A stretch of 18,732 bases of DNA, taken from Ligaoa zhengdingensis. GTDB lineage: Bacteria; Bacillota; Clostridia; Oscillospirales; Ruminococcaceae. The notes under the pieces were generated by a model. It made no database searches. It was not told the DNA's origin and worked only from the letters and a program-made list of their open reading frames with translations. Location: the NCBI RefSeq assembly GCF_014384885.1, contig NZ_JACRST010000033.1:1-18732 (forward strand), in the 5' to 3' direction. Both the position numbers and the translations under genes were made by a program. The first letter of the stretch is position 1, and the number at the start of each line of letters is the position of its first letter. Of the stretch, positions 1-6,673 are shown piece by piece.

Positions 1-43
1 ATTGCACGATGGGGCCGCCGCCCTGTTTGTGTCTGTATCAATT

Positions 44-1159
44 TTAAGCGAGGGCGTTCCCGCCTAGCGCGAGCGGCTGCGGCCGTTCGGCGGGCAGGTT
101 GGAGAGGGCGCGGAAGCTCCCATCGTCCAGCAGGCGCACCCGCAGCGCCCGGCAGCTATCGGGGAGGGGCGCGCCGGTGAGGTAGTCGCGCTCCTCATAG
201 AGGACCGCCAGCACGTCGCCCTCCTGCTGGGAGGCGAGCACCTGATAGGTGGGGGAGAGGCCGCCGCGGCCGCCCTCGTAGAAGATGGTGTCGGCCGCCG
301 GGTCGTAGTCGCCGCGGTGGTCGGCGATGATGTTGGCTGCGGTGACGCCGTCGAAGTAGCGCGAAAGGGTCTCCACCATATCATCCACCAGCCAGTTTTC
401 CCCGAACTCCTGCCAGGGGTCGCGGCCGTTTTCGTTGTGGTAGATGTCCTCGAAAATCCAGATCCAACTGCCCAGCTCGCTGGGGGAGGACCAGGCGCCG
501 TTCAGCGCCGTGAAGTAGAGGGGAGCGAGGTACTCGTCGTAGAGCGCCTGGGTGACGGCGTAGTCGAGTGAGAGCTCGGCCGGGTGGATCACCCGGAGGC
601 CGGAGGCTTCGCTTTCAAACGGCTGGGCGTAGTTGAGAAAGCCGTACTCGTTGAGGGTCAAGGCGGCGAGCTCGGCCTCCTCGCCGTAGGTCGGTTCGGC
701 TTGCCAGCCATCCAGCTCGTTGTCGTTGTAGGCGATGGCGTCCCCGCCGCCCGTGCGGCAAAAGCGCAGGGAGTAGGCGCGCATAAATTCCTCGCCGCCG
801 CTGGTGAAGCGGGTGAAGTTCACCACCTCAAGCTGGTCGGTCTCCCCGTCGAAGAAGGCGCGGGGAAGGCTTCCCGAGGTGGTCGCCATCCCGTTGCAGA
901 GGATGACCGCGCCCTGTTCCACCGCGTAATCGTACAGGGCGGCGCCCTCCATCCCGTCCAGTAGGACGTCGGGGTGCGCGATCGGGTCGGCCGGCGGGGG
1001 CGAGGGTTGGGAAGAACTTTCCGGGACGCTCTCCAGGGGGGCCTTGCGGCAGGCCGTCAGGTCGCCAACCACAAACACCGCGAACGCCAGCACTAAACAG
1101 AACGCCGCTGCGCCGCATCTTTTGCGTATGTGGGACAGATTGGAAAGATGTTTGATCAA
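44..1159 (-). CDS. Putative lipoprotein of unknown function
   Basis: A 371-residue protein. Its N-terminus has basic residues, a hydrophobic segment (about residues 17-33) and a lipobox ending L-T-A-C at about residue 37, so it is probably exported and lipid-anchored. A Ser/Pro-rich linker follows (about 43-60), as is common after the anchor cysteine. I do not recognise a catalytic motif in the rest, which is acidic and rich in aromatic residues. The start codon is TTG (1157-1159), supported by a GGAGG ribosome site about 9 nt upstream; no better ATG exists in frame. It lies 130 bp downstream of the LytTR regulator on the same strand but has its own promoter candidate with a perfect TTGACA box, so it may be expressed separately. 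The gene is GC-rich and looks native to the host chromosome. Function unknown. Confidence 0.8.
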   Translation of the reverse strand: MIKHLSNLSHIRKRCGAAAFCLVLAFAVFVVGDLTACRKAPLESVPESSSQPSPPPADPIAHPDVLLDGMEGAALYDYAVEQGAVILCNGMATTSGSLPRAFFDGETDQLEVVNFTRFTSGGEEFMRAYSLRFCRTGGGDAIAYNDNELDGWQAEPTYGEEAELAALTLNEYGFLNYAQPFESEASGLRVIHPAELSLDYAVTQALYDEYLAPLYFTALNGAWSSPSELGSWIWIFEDIYHNENGRDPWQEFGENWLVDDMVETLSRYFDGVTAANIIADHRGDYDPAADTIFYEGGRGGLSPTYQVLASQQEGDVLAVLYEERDYLTGAPLPDSCRALRVRLLDDGSFRALSNLPAERPQPLALGGNALA

Positions 1160-1264
1160 ATTTTTTTCCTCCGTGAAAATGAGAGATGAGGATTGAATTA
1201 GGGGGCGGTGGTCAGGTTGTTTCGTCCACGGCCGGCCGGGCGGATCTTTCTGAAAATAGATTAT

Positions 1265-1293
1265 ATATTACATACATCCCGGGTTTCTGTCAA
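1265..1293 (-). promoter_or_regulatory. Promoter candidate for the lipoprotein gene
   Basis: On the minus strand, TTGACA (1288-1293) and TAATAT (1265-1270) are separated by 17 bp. The -35 box is a perfect consensus and overlaps the stop codon of the upstream response regulator gene. The -10 box matches the consensus at 4 of 6 positions. The start of the lipoprotein gene is about 105 bp downstream. Confidence 0.5.
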
Positions 1294-2069
1294 GCCCGTC
1301 CGATGGTTTGCTCTGCACCGCGTCCAGAGGCGCAGGGGGCCGGCGGCGCGGGCGGCTCCGCCTCCTTGCTGGACATATAGTCCAAATAGGCCTGGCGGAT
1401 GGCCTTGAGGTCGCGTTGGCGGATGAGGACATGGTCGCCTGTGGTCAGCAGGAATTGCTTGTCCACCTGCTGGATATAGTCCATATTCACCAGATAGCTC
1501 TGGTGGCAGCGGAGAAAACGGCCGTGGCCGTCCGCAAGCTCCTCCTCGATCTTCGCCAGGCGCTTATAAATGACGTAAGTACAGCCGCCCTTTCGATGCA
1601 GAACGCATTTGGAGTTGCTGCTCTCCACATAGAGGATTTCGTTGTAGGGCACCCGGATGACCTTGGACCGCTGCTGGATCTGATAGGTGTTTACGTCGAG
1701 ATGCTGCGTGATCCGGTCCATCGCCTGGTAGAGCTTTTCCGGGCTGTGGGGCTTGAGCAGATAACCTGCGGCCGCCACGTCGTAGCTGTCCACCGCAAAG
1801 TCTGAAGAGGCGGTGAGAAAGATGATCTCGCCGGTAAAATGGTTGGCGCGCAGCTTTCGGGCTACATCGATGCCCAACAGGTTGTGCATGTAGATATCGA
1901 GAAAGATGACGTCGAACCAATCGCCTTCTTCGATATCGCAAACCAGGTTGATGCCGTTATCGTACTCAACGAGCTCATAGCGGATCGATTTTTCTGAAAA
2001 ATAGTGTTGAAGCAGGTTGATAATCAGTTCTCGATCCATAAAACTGTCGTCGCAGACAGCGATGCGCAT
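1290..2069 (-). CDS. LytTR-family response regulator
   Basis: A 259-residue two-domain regulator. The receiver domain (about residues 1-120) has the acidic pair D7/D8, a likely phospho-acceptor D58 in the segment FLDIYM, a switch Thr in FLTAS, and the conserved Lys in LLKPH. A LytTR DNA-binding domain follows (about 133-240), with characteristic segments YVESSNSKCVLH and FLRCHQSYLVNMDYI. The last 20 residues are a low-complexity Pro/Ala/Gly tail. The family responds to a histidine kinase, often one sensing peptides, and binds direct repeats in promoters. No kinase gene lies beside it here, so its partner is unknown. The ATG start has an AAAGGAG ribosome site a few bases upstream. The downstream lipoprotein on the same strand is a possible target, which is inference only. 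Confidence 0.93.
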   Translation of the reverse strand: MRIAVCDDSFMDRELIINLLQHYFSEKSIRYELVEYDNGINLVCDIEEGDWFDVIFLDIYMHNLLGIDVARKLRANHFTGEIIFLTASSDFAVDSYDVAAAGYLLKPHSPEKLYQAMDRITQHLDVNTYQIQQRSKVIRVPYNEILYVESSNSKCVLHRKGGCTYVIYKRLAKIEEELADGHGRFLRCHQSYLVNMDYIQQVDKQFLLTTGDHVLIRQRDLKAIRQAYLDYMSSKEAEPPAPPAPCASGRGAEQTIGRA

Positions 2070-2108
2070 CCGAAGGACTCCTTTCGGGGAAATGGTAATT
2101 TATTGTTT

Positions 2109-2149
2109 GCACCGAAGTGCGGTCATACAAAATAATATCATCGTGACAA
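2109..2149 (-). promoter_or_regulatory. Promoter and UUCG hairpin ahead of the LytTR gene
   Basis: On the minus strand, TTGTCA (2144-2149) and TATGAC (2122-2127) are spaced 16 bp, a moderate promoter. Just downstream, GCAC-TTCG-GTGC (2109-2120) would form a stable UUCG-tetraloop hairpin near the start of the transcript, possibly protecting the 5' end. The boxes are visible; promoter activity is inferred. Confidence 0.4.
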
Positions 2150-2278
2150 ATTCATCAGGAATCGCGGCTTTTTCAGTAACTCCACAGAAAATTTACAAAA
2201 TATGTTAAAATTCTTAGAGGAAGAACACAATCACTTTTGAATATTGTAAGTTTTTTAGAGGAGGACGGGGAAAACGTT

Positions 2279-2530
2279 ATGGTTACATATCAAATCACGG
2301 AGGAACCAATGTGGGATCAGGAGATGGGGCGATATATCGCCTTCGGTGTTTGTGCGTACCTTGAAGACGAAACGGGAAGAAGAGAGGTTGCCCATATCTC
2401 CGATGTGTTTTTCTGCGCTGAAACAGCGGCGCGGTTTGTAGACAAGTGCAACAGGTTAGAGCTGGACGTCGACCAATTGTATGACGCCGTCGAAGATATC
2501 CTCTTGGACGACGACGAAAGGGAAGTATAG
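2279..2530 (+). CDS. Small DUF6514-like acidic protein
   Basis: An 83-residue acidic protein. I chose the ATG at 2279. An in-frame TTG at 2237 would add 14 residues, but the AGAGGAGG stretch at about 2257-2264 lies downstream of it and only suits the ATG, with a slightly long spacer. The sequence runs from a beta-rich half with a YQITEE start and an aromatic/Gly segment (GRYIAFGVCAY) to a helical C-terminal half containing CNRLELDVDQLYDAVEDIL. This layout resembles DUF6514, a small family of unknown function in Clostridia; the assignment is from memory of the family pattern. No signal peptide or membrane segment is visible. It stands alone on the plus strand, divergent from the LytTR gene, and is followed by a hairpin at 2661-2690. 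Confidence 0.72.
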   Translation: MVTYQITEEPMWDQEMGRYIAFGVCAYLEDETGRREVAHISDVFFCAETAARFVDKCNRLELDVDQLYDAVEDILLDDDEREV

Positions 2531-2660
2531 TTCCCCTAAAATTAAGGAATTTTGTAAATAATTTCATTTTATTTATTATAACACAAAAATCATGCAACGT
2601 GGACAAATTTGTTGAAAAAAGATGCCGTCGGCCATTATGTAATATAAAATCGAGCGCCCC

Positions 2661-2690
2661 GCGGCGGTTTTGCAGCAGCAAAGCCGCCGC
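2661..2690 (+). terminator. Hairpin terminator candidate after the DUF6514-like gene
   Basis: A 13-bp stem (2661-2673 with 2678-2690, one G-U wobble) with a 4-nt AGCA loop. The T-tract after it (TTCATTCT) is poor, so it is either a weak terminator or a stable 3' end. It lies about 130 bp beyond the stop codon of the small gene. Confidence 0.45.
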
Positions 2691-2859
2691 TTCATTCTGT
2701 CTGGATATCGACAGAACGCATCCGTGTTCATAACAAAGCGAGAAAGGGACATTTTAAAGATATGCGCCGAACAACAGACAAAACAAAACGCACCCCATAG
2801 GTTGAGGTGCGCAGTTTGTATGCGGCGGCTCGCCGCTGAAAGGGACGGTTAAAACCGAT

Positions 2860-3051
2860 ATTGATTCGATAACAGAAAATTGTCGCCCACAGGTCTCTCT
2901 TATAAAAGTTAGTAGAAGAGAACCATCTGGGAGGCTCCATTCAGCGGCAGGCCGAATGGCATGTGCCGCTTTCCTCTAAGGGGGTGACAGGAAGATTTTT
3001 GAGCGGTCAGCGAGGAAATCTGACGTCAAGAGGGGGATAATCCCCCTATGA
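2860..3051 (+). ncRNA. Possible structured RNA or leader, unidentified
   Basis: The 2531-3082 stretch has no convincing protein gene. Its right part carries several nested complementary segments: AGCGGCA/TGCCGCT enclosing GCC-GAAT-GGC; an alternative pairing CCATTC/GAATGG over the same bases; AGATTT/AAATCT with flanking TGAC/GTCA; and GGGGGATAATCCCCC at 3034-3048. A TATAAA box at 2901-2906 with TTGTCG 15 bp upstream could start a transcript, and the perfect hairpin with a T-tract at 3052-3083 would end it. I could not match it to any riboswitch or known RNA class that I remember. The structure is visible, but the RNA itself is inference. Confidence 0.25.
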
Positions 3052-3083
3052 AAAAAAGCGAAAGCATATACTTTCGCTTTTTT
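3052..3083 (-). terminator. Bidirectional terminator of the tRNA-Arg gene
   Basis: A perfect 13-bp stem (3052-3064 with 3071-3083, loop CATATA) has A-tracts on the left and T-tracts on the right, so it can terminate transcription on both strands. On the minus strand it directly follows the encoded CCA end of the tRNA, as expected for the natural terminator of that tRNA gene. Confidence 0.8.
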
Positions 3084-3127
3084 GGCGTCCCCGGCGCGAT
3101 TCGAACGCGCGGCCTTTCGCTTAGGAG
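3083..3127 (-). other. tRNA-Arg(CCT) 3' fragment, attachment site of the first element
   Basis: On the minus strand this reads as the 3' part of a tRNA. It has an anticodon loop CTCCTAA (3121-3127) with anticodon CCT, the 3' side of the anticodon stem (GCGAA), a T-arm GCGCG-TTCGAAT-CGCGC, acceptor strand CGGGGAC, discriminator G and encoded CCA (3083-3085). The matching 5' half is absent: the bases beyond 3127 do not complete the anticodon stem and no D-arm follows. Tyrosine integrases commonly recombine at anticodon loops and leave such a displaced 3' half at one end while rebuilding a whole tRNA at the other. The boundary therefore marks one end of an integrated element extending rightward. 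The partner site and intact tRNA should lie outside the window. Confidence 0.85.
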
Positions 3128-3398
3128 ATGGACCCAGTGCATATATTCCCTATCAACAGGGATAAAGAAAATGCAGTTATATCAAGGCTTTTCTCCATGT
3201 TCTCTATAAACCTTGTACAAGCAAAATCAAGCAAAAACAAAGGATTTTAGCCCCCTATTGTTTGCACTCTGTTTGCAAAGGCGCGAAATTTGGCGTTAGC
3301 CAAAAGTTCAATTCCCGTCGAGACTTAATTATATTCATGGTATCGTGGACATAGTTTACCATACATAGAGGTTCATTACAAGAGGTATTGAGCCAGTG
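3128..3398. other. Non-coding end of the first element
   Basis: No gene is visible between the tRNA scar and the parA leader. The stretch contains paired direct repeats (3218-3236 and 3259-3277, listed separately), a TTTGGC-GTTA-GCCAAA hairpin at about 3290-3305, and a short TCCCT/AGGGA hairpin near 3148-3163. The layout fits an integrase-binding end of an integrative element; no direct proof is visible. Confidence 0.4.
3218..3277. repeat. Two pairs of short direct repeats near the element end
   Basis: CAAGCAAAA occurs at 3218-3226 and 3228-3236 (10-bp period), and TGTTTGCA at 3259-3266 and 3270-3277 (11-bp period). The helical-turn spacing, about 90-150 bp inside the tRNA junction, resembles arm-type binding sites of a tyrosine integrase, or iterons. 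The repeats are directly visible; the role is inferred. Confidence 0.5.
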
Positions 3399-3448
3399 AA
3401 AGTGCCTGTTTTATCTTTCTCAGGAAAGGTAAAGCAGGCACTTTTTTT
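3399..3448 (+). terminator. Terminator-like hairpin in the parA leader
   Basis: A 15-bp stem (3399-3413 with 3430-3444, one wobble) with further pairing in its loop (CTTTC/GAAAG) is followed by a seven-T run. It is a strong intrinsic terminator on the plus strand, lying 35 bp before the parA start. It could shield the operon from outside transcription or act as an attenuator. Confidence 0.7.
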
Positions 3449-3482
3449 CATATCTAAACTTAGAAAGAAATGAGGTGAAATC

Positions 3483-4304
3483 ATGAATACACAGATTATT
3501 GCCATAGCCAACCAAAAAGGTGGTGTCGGCAAAACAACCACTTGTGCCAATCTTGGAATTGGTCTGGCGCAGTCCGGGAAGAAAGTCCTTCTGATTGACG
3601 GAGACCCACAGGGAAGCCTGACCATCAGCTTGGGCAATCCTCAGCCTGATAAGCTGCCCTTTACACTGTCAGACGCTATGGGCCGTATTTTGATGGATGA
3701 ACCAATTCGTCCCGGCGAGGGTATCCTGCACCACCCTGAGGGCGTAGACCTGATGCCTGCGGACATCCAGCTATCTGGTATGGAGGTATCTCTGGTAAAC
3801 GCTATGAGCCGAGAAACCATTCTGCGACAATATCTGGACACGCTGAAGGGGCAATACTCCCATATCCTTATTGATTGCCAGCCCTCCCTGGGTATGCTTA
3901 CGGTCAATGCACTGGCTGCCGCTAATAGGGTTATAATCCCCGTCCAGGCAGAGTATCTTCCAGCTAAAGGTTTGGAGCAGCTTTTGCAAACTATCAATAA
4001 GGTTCGCAGACAAATCAATCCCAAGCTGCAAATTGATGGGATTCTGCTGACGATGGTAGACAGCCGAACCAATTTTGCCAAAGAAATCTCCGCTCTTCTG
4101 CGCGAAACCTATGGCAGTAAGATCAAGGTGTTTACATCAGAAATTCCTCATTCTGTCAGGGCTAAAGAAATCAGTGCTGAAGGAAAAAGCATTTATGCCC
4201 ATGATCCTAATGGCAAAGTGGCTGAGGGCTACAAAAATCTGACGAAGGAGGTATTGAAACTTGAAAAGCAGCGCGAAAAAAATAGAGCTGGCCTCAGTAG
4301 ATGA
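3483..4304 (+). CDS. parA: ParA/Soj-type partition ATPase
   Basis: A 273-residue deviant-Walker ATPase. It has the P-loop KGGVGKTT (residues 12-19) with the signature lysine, the A' segment LLIDGDPQGS (36-45) and a Walker B ILIDCQPSLG with D131. Length and motif order fit the small ParA/Soj class without an N-terminal HTH. With ParB it segregates plasmids or replicated integrative elements over the nucleoid. The ATG start has a GAGGTG ribosome site. Its 3' end overlaps parB by 44 bp, suggesting translational coupling. It is the first gene of a parA-parB-small-small-rep operon, a common opening module of Firmicute ICEs, and presumably stabilises the excised circular form. Confidence 0.95.
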   Translation: MNTQIIAIANQKGGVGKTTTCANLGIGLAQSGKKVLLIDGDPQGSLTISLGNPQPDKLPFTLSDAMGRILMDEPIRPGEGILHHPEGVDLMPADIQLSGMEVSLVNAMSRETILRQYLDTLKGQYSHILIDCQPSLGMLTVNALAAANRVIIPVQAEYLPAKGLEQLLQTINKVRRQINPKLQIDGILLTMVDSRTNFAKEISALLRETYGSKIKVFTSEIPHSVRAKEISAEGKSIYAHDPNGKVAEGYKNLTKEVLKLEKQREKNRAGLSR

Positions 4305-5190
4305 CCTGTTTTCTACAGAAGAAAGTCGGCAAGACGAGCAACTGGAAAAAATTCAGGAAATTCCCCTATCTGAACTGCATCCGTTCAAGGATCACCCCTT
4401 CAAGGTCAAGGATGATGATGCAATGATAGAAACCGCAGACAGCATCAAAAAGTATGGTGTGTTGGTTCCTGCGATTGCCAGACCACTGCCTGATGGCGGT
4501 TATGAGCTGGTAGCCGGTCACAGACGCCGCAGAGCCAGCGAATTGGCCGGAAAAGAAACCATGCCTGTCATTGTGCGCGACTTGGATGACGATGCTGCCA
4601 CAATTATTATGGTTGACAGCAATTTGCAGCGAGAAAATCTGCTCCCCAGTGAAAGGGCTTTTGCCTACAAAATGAAGCTGGAAGCCATTAAACATCAAGG
4701 AGCAAGAACAGACCTGACTTCTGTTCAAGTTGAACAGAAGTTGAGCGCCAGAGACCAGGTGGCAAAAGAAGCCGGTGAACGAAGCGGTATCCAGGTAATG
4801 CGATATGTTCGTTTGACTGAACTGATTCCAGAGCTTTTGGATATGGTGGATGAAAAGAAAATCGCATTTAACCCAGCCTATGAACTCTCTTTTTTGAAAC
4901 CGGACGAACAGCAAATGCTGGTGGAAACAATGGACTATGAGCAGGCTACCCCTTCTCTCTCTCAGGCTCAGCGAATGAAAAAGTTCAGCCAGGAAGGGAA
5001 ATTGTCAGAAGATGTGATGCTTGCCATCATGTCAGAGGAAAAAAAGGGTGATCTGGATAAAGTGACCTTGAGCAGCGATACCTTACGAAAGTATTTCCCC
5101 AAAAGCTATACACCGGCCAAAATGCAGGAAACCATTATTAAACTGCTGGAACAATGGCAGAAAAAACGCCAACGAGATCAGGAACGATGA
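4261..5190 (+). CDS. parB: ParB/Spo0J-type partition protein
   Basis: A 309-residue protein. The ParB N-terminal domain spans about residues 33-140, with the CTP-binding box GHRRRRAS (86-93) and the conserved NLQREN segment (121-126). A central HTH-like region follows (about 150-210) and then a helical C-terminus ending in a basic, Gln-rich stretch. It starts at TTG (4261), chosen because AAGGAGG lies 9 nt upstream inside parA. The 44-bp overlap with parA indicates coupling. It would bind parS-like sites on the element and work with ParA. I could not identify a parS palindrome here. Its stop overlaps the ribosome-site region of the next small gene, so the operon continues. Confidence 0.93.
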   Translation: MKSSAKKIELASVDDLFSTEESRQDEQLEKIQEIPLSELHPFKDHPFKVKDDDAMIETADSIKKYGVLVPAIARPLPDGGYELVAGHRRRRASELAGKETMPVIVRDLDDDAATIIMVDSNLQRENLLPSERAFAYKMKLEAIKHQGARTDLTSVQVEQKLSARDQVAKEAGERSGIQVMRYVRLTELIPELLDMVDEKKIAFNPAYELSFLKPDEQQMLVETMDYEQATPSLSQAQRMKKFSQEGKLSEDVMLAIMSEEKKGDLDKVTLSSDTLRKYFPKSYTPAKMQETIIKLLEQWQKKRQRDQER

Positions 5191-5201
5191 AGGGAGAGCC
5201 T

Positions 5202-5474
5202 ATGAAAGATATTGCAGCAAGGGAACTGAAAGGCCACAACATTCTTGCAGTGGAGCGATTTTGGGACAGCACTTTCTGGATGATTGAGTTTACTGTCTTG
5301 CGCCCTACTGCTTATGGAGAACCTGGTGACGAAATGAGGCTTTTTCTCACAGAGGACGGGTATCAGTCAGCTCTGCAAAGCCAGCAGCGTCGAGAAATCA
5401 AAATTAAGAGATATGCCCATGTTATTGAGGGGCATATCCTCGACTTCAAGCCTAAAAAACACCGTCGTTCATAA
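5202..5474 (+). CDS. Small conserved-looking ICE protein, unknown
   Basis: A 90-residue protein. I chose the ATG at 5202, 12 bp after the parB stop, because GGGAG lies just upstream; a start at 5154 would overlap parB without a ribosome site. It contains alternating hydrophobic segments (RFWDSTFWMIEFTVL, then MRLFLTEDGY) suggesting a small beta-rich fold, followed by a basic C-terminal tail. No signal peptide, membrane segment or catalytic motif is visible. Its position between parB and the replication gene suggests an accessory role in maintenance. I do not recognise the family. Confidence 0.7.
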   Translation: MKDIAARELKGHNILAVERFWDSTFWMIEFTVLRPTAYGEPGDEMRLFLTEDGYQSALQSQQRREIKIKRYAHVIEGHILDFKPKKHRRS

Positions 5475-5496
5475 CCGATACAACGAAAGGAAAGGA

Positions 5497-5691
5497 ATGA
5501 ATATGTGTACTGTAAGAGAAATCCGAGAAGCTATTCAAGAAGATTGCCGCTCACAGCGTGATATGGAATCCACCGAGATTGACCGTGTTTTTCAAACCTT
5601 ACCATTTTCTCAGGAAAGGGATCTGTTTGATAAACCACCAATGCCAAAACGCCCCTACCGACGCAAGAAAAAAGATACAGACAGACCCTAA
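5497..5691 (+). CDS. Small basic-tailed protein, unknown
   Basis: A protein of 62-64 residues. Two in-frame ATGs (5497 and 5503) both fit the AAAGG/AAAGGA ribosome site, so the exact start is uncertain. The N-terminal half looks helical (VREIREAIQEDCRSQRDME); the C-terminus is Pro- and Lys/Arg-rich (PKRPYRRKKKD), as in a small nucleic-acid-binding protein. It is 22 bp downstream of the previous gene in the same operon and is followed at once by a clear terminator (5697-5728), so it may end the parA-parB unit. Function unknown. Confidence 0.6.
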   Translation: MNMCTVREIREAIQEDCRSQRDMESTEIDRVFQTLPFSQERDLFDKPPMPKRPYRRKKKDTDRP

Positions 5692-5696
5692 CCGCT

Positions 5697-5728
5697 GCCA
5701 CAATTCTTTTATGAATTGCGGCTTTTTT
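5697..5728 (+). terminator. Intrinsic terminator after the par operon
   Basis: A 10-bp stem with one mismatch (5697-5706 with 5713-5722) is followed by six Ts. It separates the par genes from the replication gene. Confidence 0.8.
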
Positions 5729-5758
5729 CATACCTGAGAAATGAAAGGAGTGAAGTAA

Positions 5759-6637
5759 ATGGCTGTTTTTCGTGTAGAACGCACTGGCGATTACACGGTT
5801 ATGAGCAATTTTCATCTAAAAGACAAACGACTTTCTTTGAAGGCAAAGGGTCTCTTGTCGCAAATGTTATCTCTGCCTGATGACTGGGATTATACGCTGT
5901 CAGGACTCAGCTATATCAATCGAGAAAGCAAAGATGCAATCCGCTCTGCTGTCAATGAGCTTGAAACAGCCGGATACATTCGGCGCAGACAGACAACTGA
6001 TGCTTCTGGTAAATTCGCAGCCAATGAGTATACCATTTTTGAGCGTCCCATCGAGGGAGAACCGATGTTGGATAAGCCGTTGTCGGAAAACCCGATAACG
6101 GTAAACCCGTCAGCGGTAAATCCGTTACCGGAAAATCCAACACAATTAAATACTAAGAAATCAAATACCCAAAAACAAAATACTCATGGATCAAATACCG
6201 ATTCCATTCCCTTCCGGGAAACAGCGGCGGTAATACCGCCGGAACGGAAAGGAAGGGATGCGATGTCTGTCACAGAGATAGAAAATTATCGGGAATTGAT
6301 TTTGGAGAATATCGAGTATGATTGTCTGAAGCAGCGTTATCCTCTCTACCTGGATGACCTGAATGAGATCGTAGAGCTGTTGGTAGAAACGGTCTGTGCC
6401 AAACGAAAGACCACCCGGATCTCTGGTGCGGACTTTCCTCATGAAATTGTACGCTCCCGCTTTTTGAAGCTGGACAGCTCTCACATCGAGTTTGTCATGG
6501 ACTGTCTGCAAAAGAACACCACCCAGGTACACAACATCAAGCAGTACCTGCTTGCAGTGCTGTTCAACGCTCCTACCACCATGAATAACCACTACACTTC
6601 ACTGGTAAATCACGATATGCACGCAGGCGGCTGGTAA
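5759..6637 (+). CDS. Helix-turn-helix replication-type protein with DUF6017 C-terminus
   Basis: A 292-residue protein. The N-terminal winged-helix domain (about 1-95) resembles replication-initiator or replisome-organiser HTH domains: FHLKDKRLSLKAKGLLSQML, then an IRSAVNELETAGYI recognition-helix region. A low-complexity Asn/Pro/Thr linker follows (about 100-150). The C-terminal domain (about 175-290) has the YREL-ENIEYD start, an ETVCAKRKTTRISG core and an IKQYLLAVLFNAPTT-NHY-LVNHDM end that I associate with DUF6017, common in Firmicute ICEs beside parA-parB. The ATG start has AAAGGAG 8 nt upstream. It probably starts or assists replication of the circular ICE. The stop codon lies in the loop of a terminator hairpin. 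Confidence 0.88.
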   Translation: MAVFRVERTGDYTVMSNFHLKDKRLSLKAKGLLSQMLSLPDDWDYTLSGLSYINRESKDAIRSAVNELETAGYIRRRQTTDASGKFAANEYTIFERPIEGEPMLDKPLSENPITVNPSAVNPLPENPTQLNTKKSNTQKQNTHGSNTDSIPFRETAAVIPPERKGRDAMSVTEIENYRELILENIEYDCLKQRYPLYLDDLNEIVELLVETVCAKRKTTRISGADFPHEIVRSRFLKLDSSHIEFVMDCLQKNTTQVHNIKQYLLAVLFNAPTTMNNHYTSLVNHDMHAGGW

Positions 6638-6650
6638 TCAGCCGCTTTTG
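6627..6650 (+). terminator. Terminator overlapping the rep-like gene's stop
   Basis: GCGGCTG (6627-6633) pairs with CAGCCGC (6639-6645), followed by TTTTG. The stop codon sits at the edge of the stem and loop, so translation to the end would compete with hairpin formation. Confidence 0.65.
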
Positions 6651-6673
6651 TATTACACCAAAGGAGGCACAGC

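Noticed and set aside
3290..3330. A second tRNA 3' end suggested by GTTCAATTCCCGTCGAGACT
   Set aside because: The sequence before it does not supply the matching T-stem, and no acceptor end or CCA follows. It may be a chance resemblance or a very worn scar.
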